A DNA stretch of 64,000 nt from Cinnamomum chago. Lineage: Eukaryota > Streptophyta > Magnoliopsida > Laurales > Lauraceae. Shown here in pieces: positions 35,339 to 46,000 of this stretch. The DNA lies in NCBI GenBank assembly GCA_038049695.1, contig CP142454.1:13000501-13064500 (forward strand), read 5' to 3'. The number at the start of each line of letters is the position of its first letter. Position 1 is the stretch's first letter. Under the pieces are notes generated by a model that was not told where the DNA came from, searched no databases, and was given only the letters and a program-made list of their open reading frames with translations. A program made the translations under genes and the position numbers.

Positions 35339-37565
35339 ATGGGGATTTTCACCCATTGGATAGATTCCCAGGCCGGCCTGGCGAATCTTAGGAGAGACTA
35401 CATGATCCCGGCCGATGTTCAGATCATGGCCGCTGACCCTTCTATTTACGCTTTCCGCAGCGGCTGGATGCCGTTCCCTCTGATAGCCGTGATCGAGGGC
35501 GGGGTCAGATTCCCCGTGGCCCCCCTTCTTAGGTCTTGCTTGGAGACCTGGAACCTTAGCCCCTGCCAGCTGATGCCCAATGGGTATAAAATCATCATGG
35601 GCGTCGCCGAGCTGAATAAGATTCTAGACATCAGCCTCGGCGTCCATGATATAGAGGATATATATGACCTCTGCAAGTCTAGGGAGGGGGTCACCTATTA
35701 TCTTCGCGTCAAGGCGAGGTGCCAACCCCTCGTCACGGCGCTGGAGGACTCCAATAAATACGCCGGAGATGACCGCCTGCTCGTCTCGGGAAACTGGGAG
35801 TTCGGCGAGACCGAGACCGAAGTTACTAGGAGGGTCCGAGTCCCTCGACGTTTCGGGACTCCACCGAGTAAAGACCTAACCCCCTGGGTTTCGGATTTTT
35901 TCTTCTGTCTGATTTCTGCTACCCGATTCTAACTCTTGGACATTTTTCGCAGGTCTTTCTGAGCGCAAACGCGAGGCCCAACTAAGAGGTTGGAGAAGAC
36001 ACTCACCTTGGCTGAGCAAGGTGTACTGCTACCACGGCCACCACACCAGGGCAGCCTACTCTCTTTTGAAGTACGAGCCGAGATACGTGTCTTATACACG
36101 GAAATCCGGCAACTCGGAGAGATTCGCTCCCGATCCAGTAGAAACCAGCGGGACCGTCACGGTTGCGGAAGCGTCCGCAACGTTGGCCGTGGTCACGGGC
36201 ATCCCGCTAAGGGAAATTGAAGAATATACCTCCGGAGCCGAAGTTGACTCTCCGACAAGGGAAGTTGAGAACTACACTTCCGGAGCCGAAGCCGAAGTGG
36301 ACAATATGGAGAGGCGTAGGCCCGCGTTTCAGCCGCGGAATCTGGCGGACGCCGTCGTCGGTAGCGGTAAACAGGCTGCCGCACCCCGCACTGCCCCGCC
36401 CTCTTTCGGGACCATCGTCCCTGCCAGAGTTGAGGCCCGACCTCCCCCAGACTCGGAAAGCGAGAGGCCGAGGAAAAAGGCGAAGGGGAAGGGGGTGGAT
36501 CAGGAGGAGCGACCACGGCAACGTTCGCCCCAAGCTGCGAGGGAGAGGGCAACGGACGTGGTGCCCACTCCGGCAGTTCCTCTGGTGGAGAGTCGCTCCG
36601 AGCCCCGGGAGGCAACGTCCTCGGGTGCCGAACCGGCTGAGTTCAGGCCGGACATGGAGCTGAGGAAGGGGAGGCCCCTAAATGCTGAGGACAGACTGGT
36701 GGGGAGCCCAGATGTCATTGCGGCGCTCAGCCGAGCCTGCGCACTCCCCAGGGACATGGAGCGGCACAGGTCGGAAGACTCCCCCCTGCTGATTATGAGG
36801 ACCATACAGCACTCCCTCGCTGTAAGTGCCCGACTTTCCTGGTCACAGGTGTTTCTATCTTTTGATATTTCTTGTTTTCGTGCTGAGCTTCTTTTGTTTG
36901 CTCCGCTGCAGGCTGTCCAAAGGCTCCAGATAGTCGCGGACAGGATAGCGGAGGAGGACAGTCGGTTGGCTCGCCTGGCAAAGGAAAAGCAGAAAGCCGA
37001 ATCCGAACTGCGAGCGGCCAAGGAGGAGCTGAAGGCGGAGGCGGCCAAGACTGCGGAGCTCAAGGCTCAGTCAGATATGATGGCCAGCGACCTCTGCAAA
37101 GCAAGGTCAGAGGGCCTCGAATGACAAACGAAGCTCCAGGCAGAGGAGAAGAGTTCGGCGGGGCTCAAGGCCGAGCTGGAGCTGGAAAGGAAGGCGAAGG
37201 AGGAACTCCTTGCTTCGAAGGAGGAACTCCTTGCATCGAAAAAAGCTGAGGTCGATGCCGCCTTCCTGGAGGGGACTGAGGAAGCTGCGAAGATTTACGT
37301 TGATCAAATCACGGCACTCAGCCCGAAGCTGTACCGGCTCGGCTGCAAGGCCGTGTTGAAGAAGATGGGGGTTCCTGCAGATGATCCGATACATCAGAAT
37401 CTCCCCGATCTCGGAGAGGAGCCCCTAGATGAGGCCCTGGCCGAGACCCCTGCCACTCCGGCCGAAGTCCCTTCCGAGCCAACGCCTGACCCTGTTGAAG
37501 AAGCTCCTCAGGCCGAGGCCGCCGTGGTCGTCATCGAGGACCTAGAAGCAGAGCCATCGACTTGA
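35339..37565 (+). CDS. Antisense additional ORF of the Tat element (Transposase_28-type N-terminus), three exons, one premature TGA
   Basis: Exons 35339-35867, 35953-36821 and 36912-37565 join in frame across introns of 85 and 90 bp (GTAAAG...TTTCGCAG and GTAAGT...GCTGCAG). The N-terminal part, with VRFPVAPLLRSCLETWNLSP followed by QLMPNGYKIIMGVAELNKI, resembles Pfam Transposase_28 (putative gypsy type transposon), a domain known from extra ORFs of plant Tat elements. The middle is charged and low-complexity. From about residue 475 the protein is Ala/Lys/Glu-rich and predicted coiled coil, then an acidic Pro-rich tail. An in-frame TGA at 37122-37124 stops it after 536 residues; the same frame then stays open for 146 more. 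The codon could derive from CGA by deamination. The frame opposes gag-pol, so expression needs its own plus-strand promoter. Its function is unknown. Confidence 0.75.
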
Positions 37566-37860
37566 CTTCCTCTCTTTTCTTTTCTTTATAAAATGTAGTT
37601 TTTGTTTCAAATTGTCTCGATGTAAATCAATGCTATCAATGAAAGACTCTCATATTTTTCTCCTGTGTGGTGTGGCTTTTACTTGCTCTCCTTTGTATGC
37701 TTTCCGTGAGTGTTGTGAATCTGGGTGTGACTTCGGACTAGAGTAGACCGACCTGATCAGGGTCCTCTGAGAGTGCTGACCCTTTGGGAGCCTCATTTAT
37801 TTCGGCGAAACCAGATCTCCGTGTTGGAGGACCGGTGCCGTTTCGGCTGGCCTAAGTGGC
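37566..37860 (+). other. Probable 3' UTR of the antisense gene
   Basis: T-rich sequence after the TGA at 37563-37565, with TTTATAAAATG and AATCAATGCTATCAATGAAAG motifs compatible with plant polyadenylation. It grades into degenerate first monomers of the 49-bp array. Confidence 0.4.
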
Positions 37861-40042
37861 TGAGTGCCAACCGCAACCATAACACGTCCGGCTGCTCGTC
37901 TAGGTGGCTGGGTACCAGCCTTAGACATGGACTGTTTCGGAAACTCGTCTAGGTGGCTGAGTGCCAGCCTGAGACATGGTCCGTTTCGGCAACTCGTCTA
38001 GGTGGCTGAGTGCCAGCCTTAGATATCGGCCGTTTCGGCAACTCATCTAGGAGGCTGAGTGCCAACCTTAGATATGGGCCGTGACGGAAACTCGTCTGGG
38101 TGGCTGAGTGCCGACCTTAGAAATGGGCCGTGACGGAAACTCGTCTGGGTGGCTGAGTGCCCACCTTAGACATGGTCCGTTTCGGCGACTCATCTAGGTG
38201 GCTGAGTGCCTGCCTTAGATATCGGCCGTTTCGGCAACTCATCTAGGAGGCTGAGTGCCAACCTTAGATATGGGCCGTGACGGAAACTCGTCTGGGTGGC
38301 TGAGTGCCGACCTTAGAAATGGGCCGTGACGGAAACTCGTCTGGGTGGCTGAGTGCCCACCTTAGACATGGTCCGTTTCGGCGACTCATCTAGGTGGCTG
38401 AGTGCCTGCCTTAGATATCGGCCGTTTCGGCAACTCATCTAGGAGGCTGAGTGCCAGCCTTAGAAATGGGCCGTGACGGAAACTCGTCTGGGTGGCTGAG
38501 TGCCCACCTTAGACATGGTCCGTTTCGGCGACTCATCTAGGTGGCTGAGTGCCAGCCTTAGATATCGGCCGTTTCGGCAACTCATCTAGGAGGCTGAGTG
38601 CCAACCTTAGATATGGGCCGTGACGGAAACTCGTCTGGGTGGCTGAGTGCCGACCTTAGACATGGTCCGTTTCGGCAACTCATCTAGGTGGCTGAGTGCC
38701 AGCCTTAGATATCGACCGTTTCGGCAACTCATCTAGGAGGCTGAGTGCCAACCTTAGATATGGGCCGTGACGGAAACTCGTCTGGGTGGCTGAGTGCCCA
38801 CCTTAGACATGGTCCGTTTCGGCGACTCATCTAGGTGGCTGAGTGCCAGCCTTAGATATCGGCCGTTTCGGCAACTCATCTAGGAGGCTGAGTGCCAACC
38901 TTAGATATGGGCCGTGACGGAAACTCGTCTGGGTGGCTGAGTGCCGACCTTAGACATGGTCCGTTTCGGCAACTCATCTAGGTGGCTGAGTGCCAGCCTT
39001 AGATATCGACCGTTTCGGCAACTCATCTAGGAGGCTGAGTGCCAACCTTAGATATGGGCCGTGACGGAAACTCGTCTGGGTGGCTGAGTGCCCACCTTAG
39101 ACATGGTCCGTTTCGGCGACTCATCTAGGTGGCTGAGTGCCAGCCTTAGATATCGGCCGTTTCGGCAACTCATCTAGGAGGCTGAGTGCCAACCTTAGAT
39201 ATGGGCCGTGACGGAAACTCGTCTGGGTGGCTGAGTGCCGACCTTAGACATGGTCCGTTTCGGCAACTCATCTAGGTGGCTGAGTGCCAGCCTTAGATAT
39301 CGACCGTTTCGGCAACTCATCTAGGAGGCTGAGTGCCAACCTTAGATATGGGCCGTGACGGAAACTCGTCTGGGTGGCTGAGTGCCCACCTTAGACATGG
39401 TCCGTTTCGGCGACTCATCTAGGTGGCTGAGTGCCAGCCTTAGATATCGGCCGTTTCGGCAACTCATCTAGGAGGCTGAGTGCCAACCTTAGATATGGGC
39501 CGTGACGGAAACTCGTCTGGGTGGCTGAGTGCCGACCTTAGACATGGTCCGTTTCGGCAACTCATCTAGGTGGCTGAGTGCCAGCCTTAGATATCGACCG
39601 TTTCGGCAACTCATCTAGGAGGCTGAGTGCCAACCTTAGATATGGGCCGTGACGGAAACTCGTCTGGGTGGCTGAGTGCCCACCTTAGACATGGTCCGTT
39701 TCGGCGACTCATCTAGGTGGCTGAGTGCCAGCCTTAGATATCGACCGTTTCGGCAACTCATCTAGGAGGCTGAGTGCCAACCTTAGATATGGGCCGTGAC
39801 GGAAACTCGTCTGGGTGGCTGAGTGCCCACCTTAGACATGGTCCGTTTCGGCGACTCATCTAGGTGGCTGAGTGCCAGCCTTAGATATCGGCCGTTTCGG
39901 CAACTCATCTAGGAGGCTGAGTGCCAACCTTAGATATGGGCCGTGACGGAAACTCGTCTGGGTGGCTGAGTGCCGACCTTAGACATGGTCCGTTTCGGCA
40001 ACTCATCTAGGTGGCTGAGTGCCGGCCTTAGACGGTCTTCCA
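37861..40042. repeat. 49-bp minisatellite with 147-bp and 294-bp higher-order structure
   Basis: About 44 monomers of 49 bp share the core GGTGGCTGAGTGCC. TGAGTGCC starts at 37958 and at 40016, exactly 42 x 49 bp apart, so the array keeps perfect length register. Three monomer types repeat in order: one with GGAGGCTGAG and CCGTGACGGAA, one with CGTCTGGGTGG and CATGGTCCG, one with ATATCGGCCG or ATATCGACCG. This gives a 147-bp trimer. From about 38600, alternating variants give a 294-bp unit: CCGACC of one type begins at 38650, 38944, 39238 and 39532. The array sits between the convergent 3' ends of gag-pol and the antisense gene, and its right end overlaps the last codons of pol. Confidence 0.97.
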
Positions 40043-43000
40043 ACTTCGCACCATTGTCACTGTCAGGACGCCAGATTGCTACAAATTGTGGAGAATTGTG
40101 TGAGGCGTTCCATGGTCTCGGTAGCGGCCGTCCCTCCATGTCTTCGAGCCGATAAGCTGACCGCCCAGCAATGGAAGTGACTTTAAACGGGCCATGCCAA
40201 TTTGGCGCCAACTTTCCTTGGTTCGGATCTTTGTCCCCTGGGAGAGTCTTCTTGAGAACCAGTTCTCCAACAGAGAACTTCCTCTCTCTGACGTTCTGGT
40301 TATAGCCCCTAGCCAGTTGTTGTTGATAGACGGCTAGCCGGACCGCAGCTGCTTCTCTTCTTTCGTCTGCCAAATCCAGTTCCCTGGCCAGGTTAGTCTC
40401 GTTCTGTCCCTGGTCAAAGAGTTCGGACCTCAGAGTGGGGAGGCCGATCTCCAAAGGGATGACTGCCTCCATGCCGTAGGCGAGCGAGAAGGGGGTAGCC
40501 GAAGTGGAACGTCTTGGAGTAGTTCTGTAAGCCCATAGGACGCTCGGCAGTTCTTCCACCCATCTTCCCTTTGCCTGGTCCAGCCGTTTCTTGAGCCCAT
40601 CGAGGATCACCTTGTTGGAGATCTCGGCCTGGCCGTTACTCTGTGGGTAGGCTGGAGTGGAGTAATGGTTTCGGATGCCGAGCTCCTGGCAGAAGGTCTT
40701 GAAGGGCTTGGAGTCAAACTGAGTTCCATTGTCCGAGACCAACGCTCTGGGAATGCCAAACCTTGTGATTACATTCTTCCACACAAAATTCTTGGAGTCT
40801 CGCTCGGTGATGGATGAAAGTGGCTCTGCTTCAATCCATTTGGTGAAGTAATCTGTCGCCACAATAAGCCATCTCTTGTTCCCTGGGGTTCGGTGGAGCG
40901 GTCCCACAATGTCGAGCCCCCACTGGGCGAACGGCCACGGGCTAGAGAGCGGGCTGAGATCCTGCGCGGGCTGATGGAGAGAGTGTGAGAACTTCTGGCA
41001 CTTCTCGCACTTCTTCGCATATACCTGTGCATCTTTCTGCATGTACGGCCACCAGTAACCCTGGCTGATGGCTCGATAGGCTAGAGATCTCCCTCCGATA
41101 TGGCTTCCGCAGATTCCTTCGTGCATCTCGAAAAGGAGGTCCTCAACCTTACTTGGATGCACGCACTGGAGGTACGGTCCCGAGAACGATTTCCTGTAGA
41201 GCTTGACCTCGGGAGATAGCCAAAACCGAGCTGCCTTGAGTCTGATCCGGTGGGCCTCGCCACTGTCCTCGGGAAGCCTGTCGTCCTTAAGGTAGGTGAT
41301 GATGGGGTCCATCCAGCTCGGGCCGAGACCAAGGCACAACACATCCCGAGGTGGACGTAGTTCAATGCTGGGTGCAGCTAATGACCCGACTTCGATGCTT
41401 CTCTTTTTTCCTGCCTCAACAGCGATGGCCAAGTTCGCAAGAGCATCTGCGTGAGAGTTAACTTCTCTGCCAATCTGATTGACTTCGGCCGTGTGGAACT
41501 GAGAGAGCTGCTTCTTAGCCAGGGCCAAATACGCGGCCATCCGGTCGTCGCGAGCCTGATAGTCCCCAGTCAGCTGGTTTGTCACCAACTGTGAATCGCT
41601 GAAGACCACCAGCTGTTGAGCTCCGAGGATATGGGCGCTATTCAGTCCGGCCAAAAGGGCTTCATACTCAGCCTCATTGTTTGACGCCTTGAAGTCTAAG
41701 GTCAGAGCCTGCTCGATGACCAGTCCTTCTGGCGATTGGAGAACAACTCCTGCTCCGGCTCTTCTCGAGGTGGAAGATCCATCGACGAAGACTTTCCAAA
41801 CTAGGGTCTCGGCTTGGCATGGTGATTGTTCAAAACCCGTGGAAGTCCCATGCTCCTCACCCCCCAGTTCGGTGCCGAGCTGGGTTGGTGCCGAACTCGA
41901 ATCAAATTCGGCAAGGAAATCTGCCAGCACCTGGGCTTTTATCGCTGTCCGTGGCTGATACTGAATCTCATACTGCCCGAGTTCGACAGCCCATCGGGAG
42001 ATTCTTCCTGAAAAGTCAGCCTTTCTAAAAACAGACTTGAGTGGGTGCTCCGTAACAACCACAATAGAATGGGTTTGAAAGTAGTGGGAGAGTTTTCGCG
42101 AGGCGCTAACCAGTGCCAAGGCGAGCTTCTCTAGAGGCAGATACCTGGTCTCGGCATCAATAAGGGTCTTGCTCGTATAATACACTGGTTTTTGAACCGT
42201 GTCCTCTTCTCGGATGAGGACTGAGCTGACCGCATGATCCGAGACCGCCAAATATAAATACAGGGCTTCCCCGTGGGTCGGGGTTGATAACAATGGTGGT
42301 GAAGAAAGGTAAGCCTTAAGCTGCTGTAAGGCATGGTCACATTCTGGGGTCCATTGGAATTTAGAATTTTTTCTAAGGAGCTGAAAGAAAGGTCGGCACT
42401 TATCTGAAGATTTGCTGATAAAGCGATTCAGTGCCGCGGCCATCCCTGTAAGCTTCTGAACCTCCTTTGCCGAGGTGGGACTCTGCACCCTGAGGATAGC
42501 CGAGATCTGATCTGGGTCTGCCTCAATGCCTCTGCGTGTGACCAAGCTGCCCGAAAATTTGCCGGAGCCAACACCGAAGGCGCATTTCGAGGCGTTAAGC
42601 TTCAGCCGGAACGCCTTTAGAGTGGCGAAGACCTCGGCCAAGTCTGATAGATGATCCCGCGCCTGCTTGGACTTGACCACCATATCATCGATGTAGACCT
42701 CTACGGTTTTGCCGAGCTGACCGTGGAACATCTTGGTAACGAGCCTCTGGTAGGTGGCTCCTGCATTCTTCAGCCCAAACGGCATCACCTTATAGCAGTA
42801 GGTTCCCCTGGGCGTGATAAAAGCTGTTTTCTCTTCGTCTGGCCCAAACAGTGGGATCTGGTGATAGCCGCGATAGGCATCGAGGAAGCTCATTCTATCG
42901 TGCCCGGCCGTCGCGTCGATCAACTGGTCAATCTTTGGGAGGGGAAAGCTATCCTTGGGACAGGCCTTGTTGAGGTCGGTAAAGTCGACGCACACCCTCC

Positions 43001-46000
43001 ACTTGCCAGTCTTCTTTCTGACGACCACCGGATTGGCTAACCAGGTCGGGTATTGAACCTCTCTGATGGCGCCGGCCTCAAGCAGCTTATCCACTTCCTC
43101 GACGACGGCTTCGGTCTGCGGGACCCCAGTCCTCCGTGCCTTCTGCATCACAGGTTTGTGGTTAGGGCCAACATTTAGTTTGTGACACATTACCTCGGGG
43201 TCGACGCCAGGCATCTCTTGAGGTGTCCAGGCGAAGGCATCTCTGTTCTGCATTAGGAACTGGGCCAGTTCAGACCTCTCCGGCTCCCCGAGTTGGCTGC
43301 CGAGCAGGAAGAACCGATCCGGGTCCTTCTGGTCGATCCGGATTTCGGTCAATTCCTCCACGCTCTTCCTGCCTGGGTCTTGGCCGAGCTCATCCAGCCC
43401 CTGCTCCAGGTTCTTCTCCATTTCGGCCACATTGACCTCCTTGGGCTCCTGCTCCCCGGGCACCACAGCGGTCAGGCACTGCTTAGCTGCCTGCTGATCT
43501 CCTTTGACCGTGATGATTTCAACGCGGCCACTCTTTCCTTCCCACGGAAATTTCAACCTCTGGTGGAGGGTGGAAGGGACTGCTTCCAGGCTATGGAGCC
43601 AAGACCTGCCCATTATAGCATTGTAGGGCGAGGGTGCGTCGATCACCATGAAGGTTGCCATGACAGATGCGCCACCGATCTCGATCTTGAATGTGACTTT
43701 CCCCTTAGGATAAACAGGTTTGGCGCTGAAGCCGATAAGGGGAACTCGAGCCTCCTGCAGATCTTTCTCCGTCAGTCCCATCCTTCGAAAGCTGTCGAAA
43801 TAAAGGACCTCGGACGAACTGCCGGGGTCCACAAGGACTTTCTTCACAGTGCAATTCTTCACGCCCTGTTTAGAGCAGTCAAACTTCAGAGTGACGATCA
43901 GGGGGTCGTTGTGGGGGAGCTGCACCCCTTCCAGATCTGCATCAGTGAACCTGATCTCGGGACGCTCCCTCCGAGCCCTTTTCTGTGCTGGGCCGAGCTC
44001 GGCGGCCATGACTTGCTTGCCGTGAGCGGCCTTCCTGGCTTCGGCACGAGCTTGGTTACTTCCCTTGGGCGGGGGTGCCAAATGTATAACGTCAATTATC
44101 TTCTCTGTCCCGTCGCTGTCGTGACCCCCCTCGTCTCGGCGCGGGGCCCGGGTGTCGGCCCTGGTTTCCTTCCTGACAAATTCGTGCAGGTGTCCATCCT
44201 GGACAAGCTTCTCCAAATGCGACCGCAGTATCCTGCAATCTTCGGTCTTGTGGCCGCCCTCCTTGTGATAGGAACAGAACTTCGTCTGATCTCGTCTAGA
44301 AGGGTCGCCTTGCATGGGCTCTGGCCAGCTGAAGTACGGCCTGCTTTTGATCTTATACATGATTTTGTGGATTGGCATCTTGAAGACCGTGTTGATCCCC
44401 CGATGCGCGTCCTCGGATAGCCTGGGCCTTTTGCTCCTTGCCGAGGCGAACGTCTGAGTCCTTGCCGAGCTTGTAGGGACCCAACTCCTGTCTGAGTCAC
44501 CTCTTCGTCGCTCGTCTCGCCGAGACTCATCCCTCAGAAACGGTCCTCCGTCCTTCTTGGGGGGCCTCTCACCTCGGTCTCGGTTTCTTTGCACGGTCCC
44601 ATGGCTTTCCCGAGCACGGGCCTGGTCATCCTCTTGGGCGATGTACCGGTTGGCGATGGACATGAGCGCTGCTATGGAAGAGACCGGGTTCCTGGCCAGG
44701 TCCTTGCGAAGGTCGCTGTCTGGGAGCAAGGCATTCTGAAATGCGAAGACGGCAACTTCGTCCTTGGAGTTCTCGATCTGACTGTAGACCGCCCAGAACC
44801 GCTTGGCGAACTGGGTGACGTTTTCTCCTTGCTTCATCTTCATGGCCATGATGTCTGCATCCGTCTTCGGAAGGACTCTGTAGGCCTGGAACTTATTCAT
44901 AAAGGACTGCTGGAGTTGCTGCCAACTCGAGATGGATCCCTCTGGGAGCGCACAGAACCACTTCAGGGGGAGGTCGCCTAAACTGGAGGAAAAGACTCGG
45001 CAGTTCAGATGGCCCTCGTCTCCCCAGACAGACATCCTCTGGGAGAAGTGTCTGAGATGCGTAGCTGGATCCGAGACCCCATCATAGGTGACGAATCTCG
45101 GTACGGTGAACTTCTTCGGTAAAGGGTACCTCCTGATGTCTTGGGAGAAAGGAGAGGTGCCGAGATCAACGGGGTCGCAGCAAGCATTCTTTTGGTCTCG
45201 GCCGAAGCCGGCCACTTCTAGGTTGCGCTGGACCGTTTCCCTTATGTGCGCGTCCAGCCATTCCTGATTATGATACATACCCTCCGGAATGGTCTCGGAC
45301 GCCCCCCTCGAGCAGCTATAGCTAGTGCTTGAGCCTTCATCTCGGGTCCGGTCGTCCCTTTTCCTGTTCAAGCGGTCCCTCAGGTCCTCTTTTGAGGAAG
45401 AGATGCGCGTGGCACGAGTAACTCCCCTCTCGTGTTGTGGCGATCGCTGCTGCTGCCGAGATCGCTGCTGCTGGGACTGCTCCCGACGAGGCCGCTGCTG
45501 CTGGGACTGCTCCCGACGAGGCCGCTGCTGCTGGGACTGCTCCCGACGAGGCCGCTGCTGCTGGGACTGCTCCCGACGAGGCCGCTGCTGCTGGGACTGC
45601 TCCCGACGTGGCCGCTGCTGCTGGGACTGCTCCCGACGTGGCCGCTGCTGCTGGGAATGCTCCCGACGTGGCCGCTGCTGCTGGGACTGCTTCCGAAGCC
45701 CCGCTGATCCCGTAGCTCTTTCCAGCTGCTGCTGGAGCCGGAGGATCAGAGCGTCTCTCTCCTTGATGGCCTCATTCTGTGCCTTAATCTCCAGAACGGT
45801 GGAGTCCAAGTCGTCATCAGGGCTGTAGTCTTCATCCTCAGTATCCTCGACGTCCTCCACCCGGCCCTCAACATCCTCCGCCTGGCCCCGGGGGCGTGAT
45901 CCATCGACCACTGGAGACTTATCCCGCTGGTCTCCCCCCGTCAGGAGACCTGTAGGCTGCTGGGTGTCTCCCTTCCCGGGAGCGGACTCCGAGCGGAGGT

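Noticed and set aside
36193..37063. Minus-strand open frames of 108-187 codons
   Set aside because: Shadows of the antisense gene of the Tat element, with low-complexity composition and no domain.
37861..40042. CRISPR-like regular array
   Set aside because: Monomers are contiguous 49-bp units with no unique spacers, inside a plant retrotransposon, so it is a minisatellite.
43293..44420. 375-codon plus-strand open frame
   Set aside because: It lies wholly antisense within the protease/gag part of the gag-pol gene, has no domain, and its openness is explained by the GC-rich codon bias of the real gene.
45325..45828. Cys/Trp/Arg-rich repetitive plus-strand frame and two overlapping Ala- or Leu-rich frames
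   Set aside because: All are antisense or frame-shifted readings of the 30-bp gag repeat encoding Gln/Arg modules.
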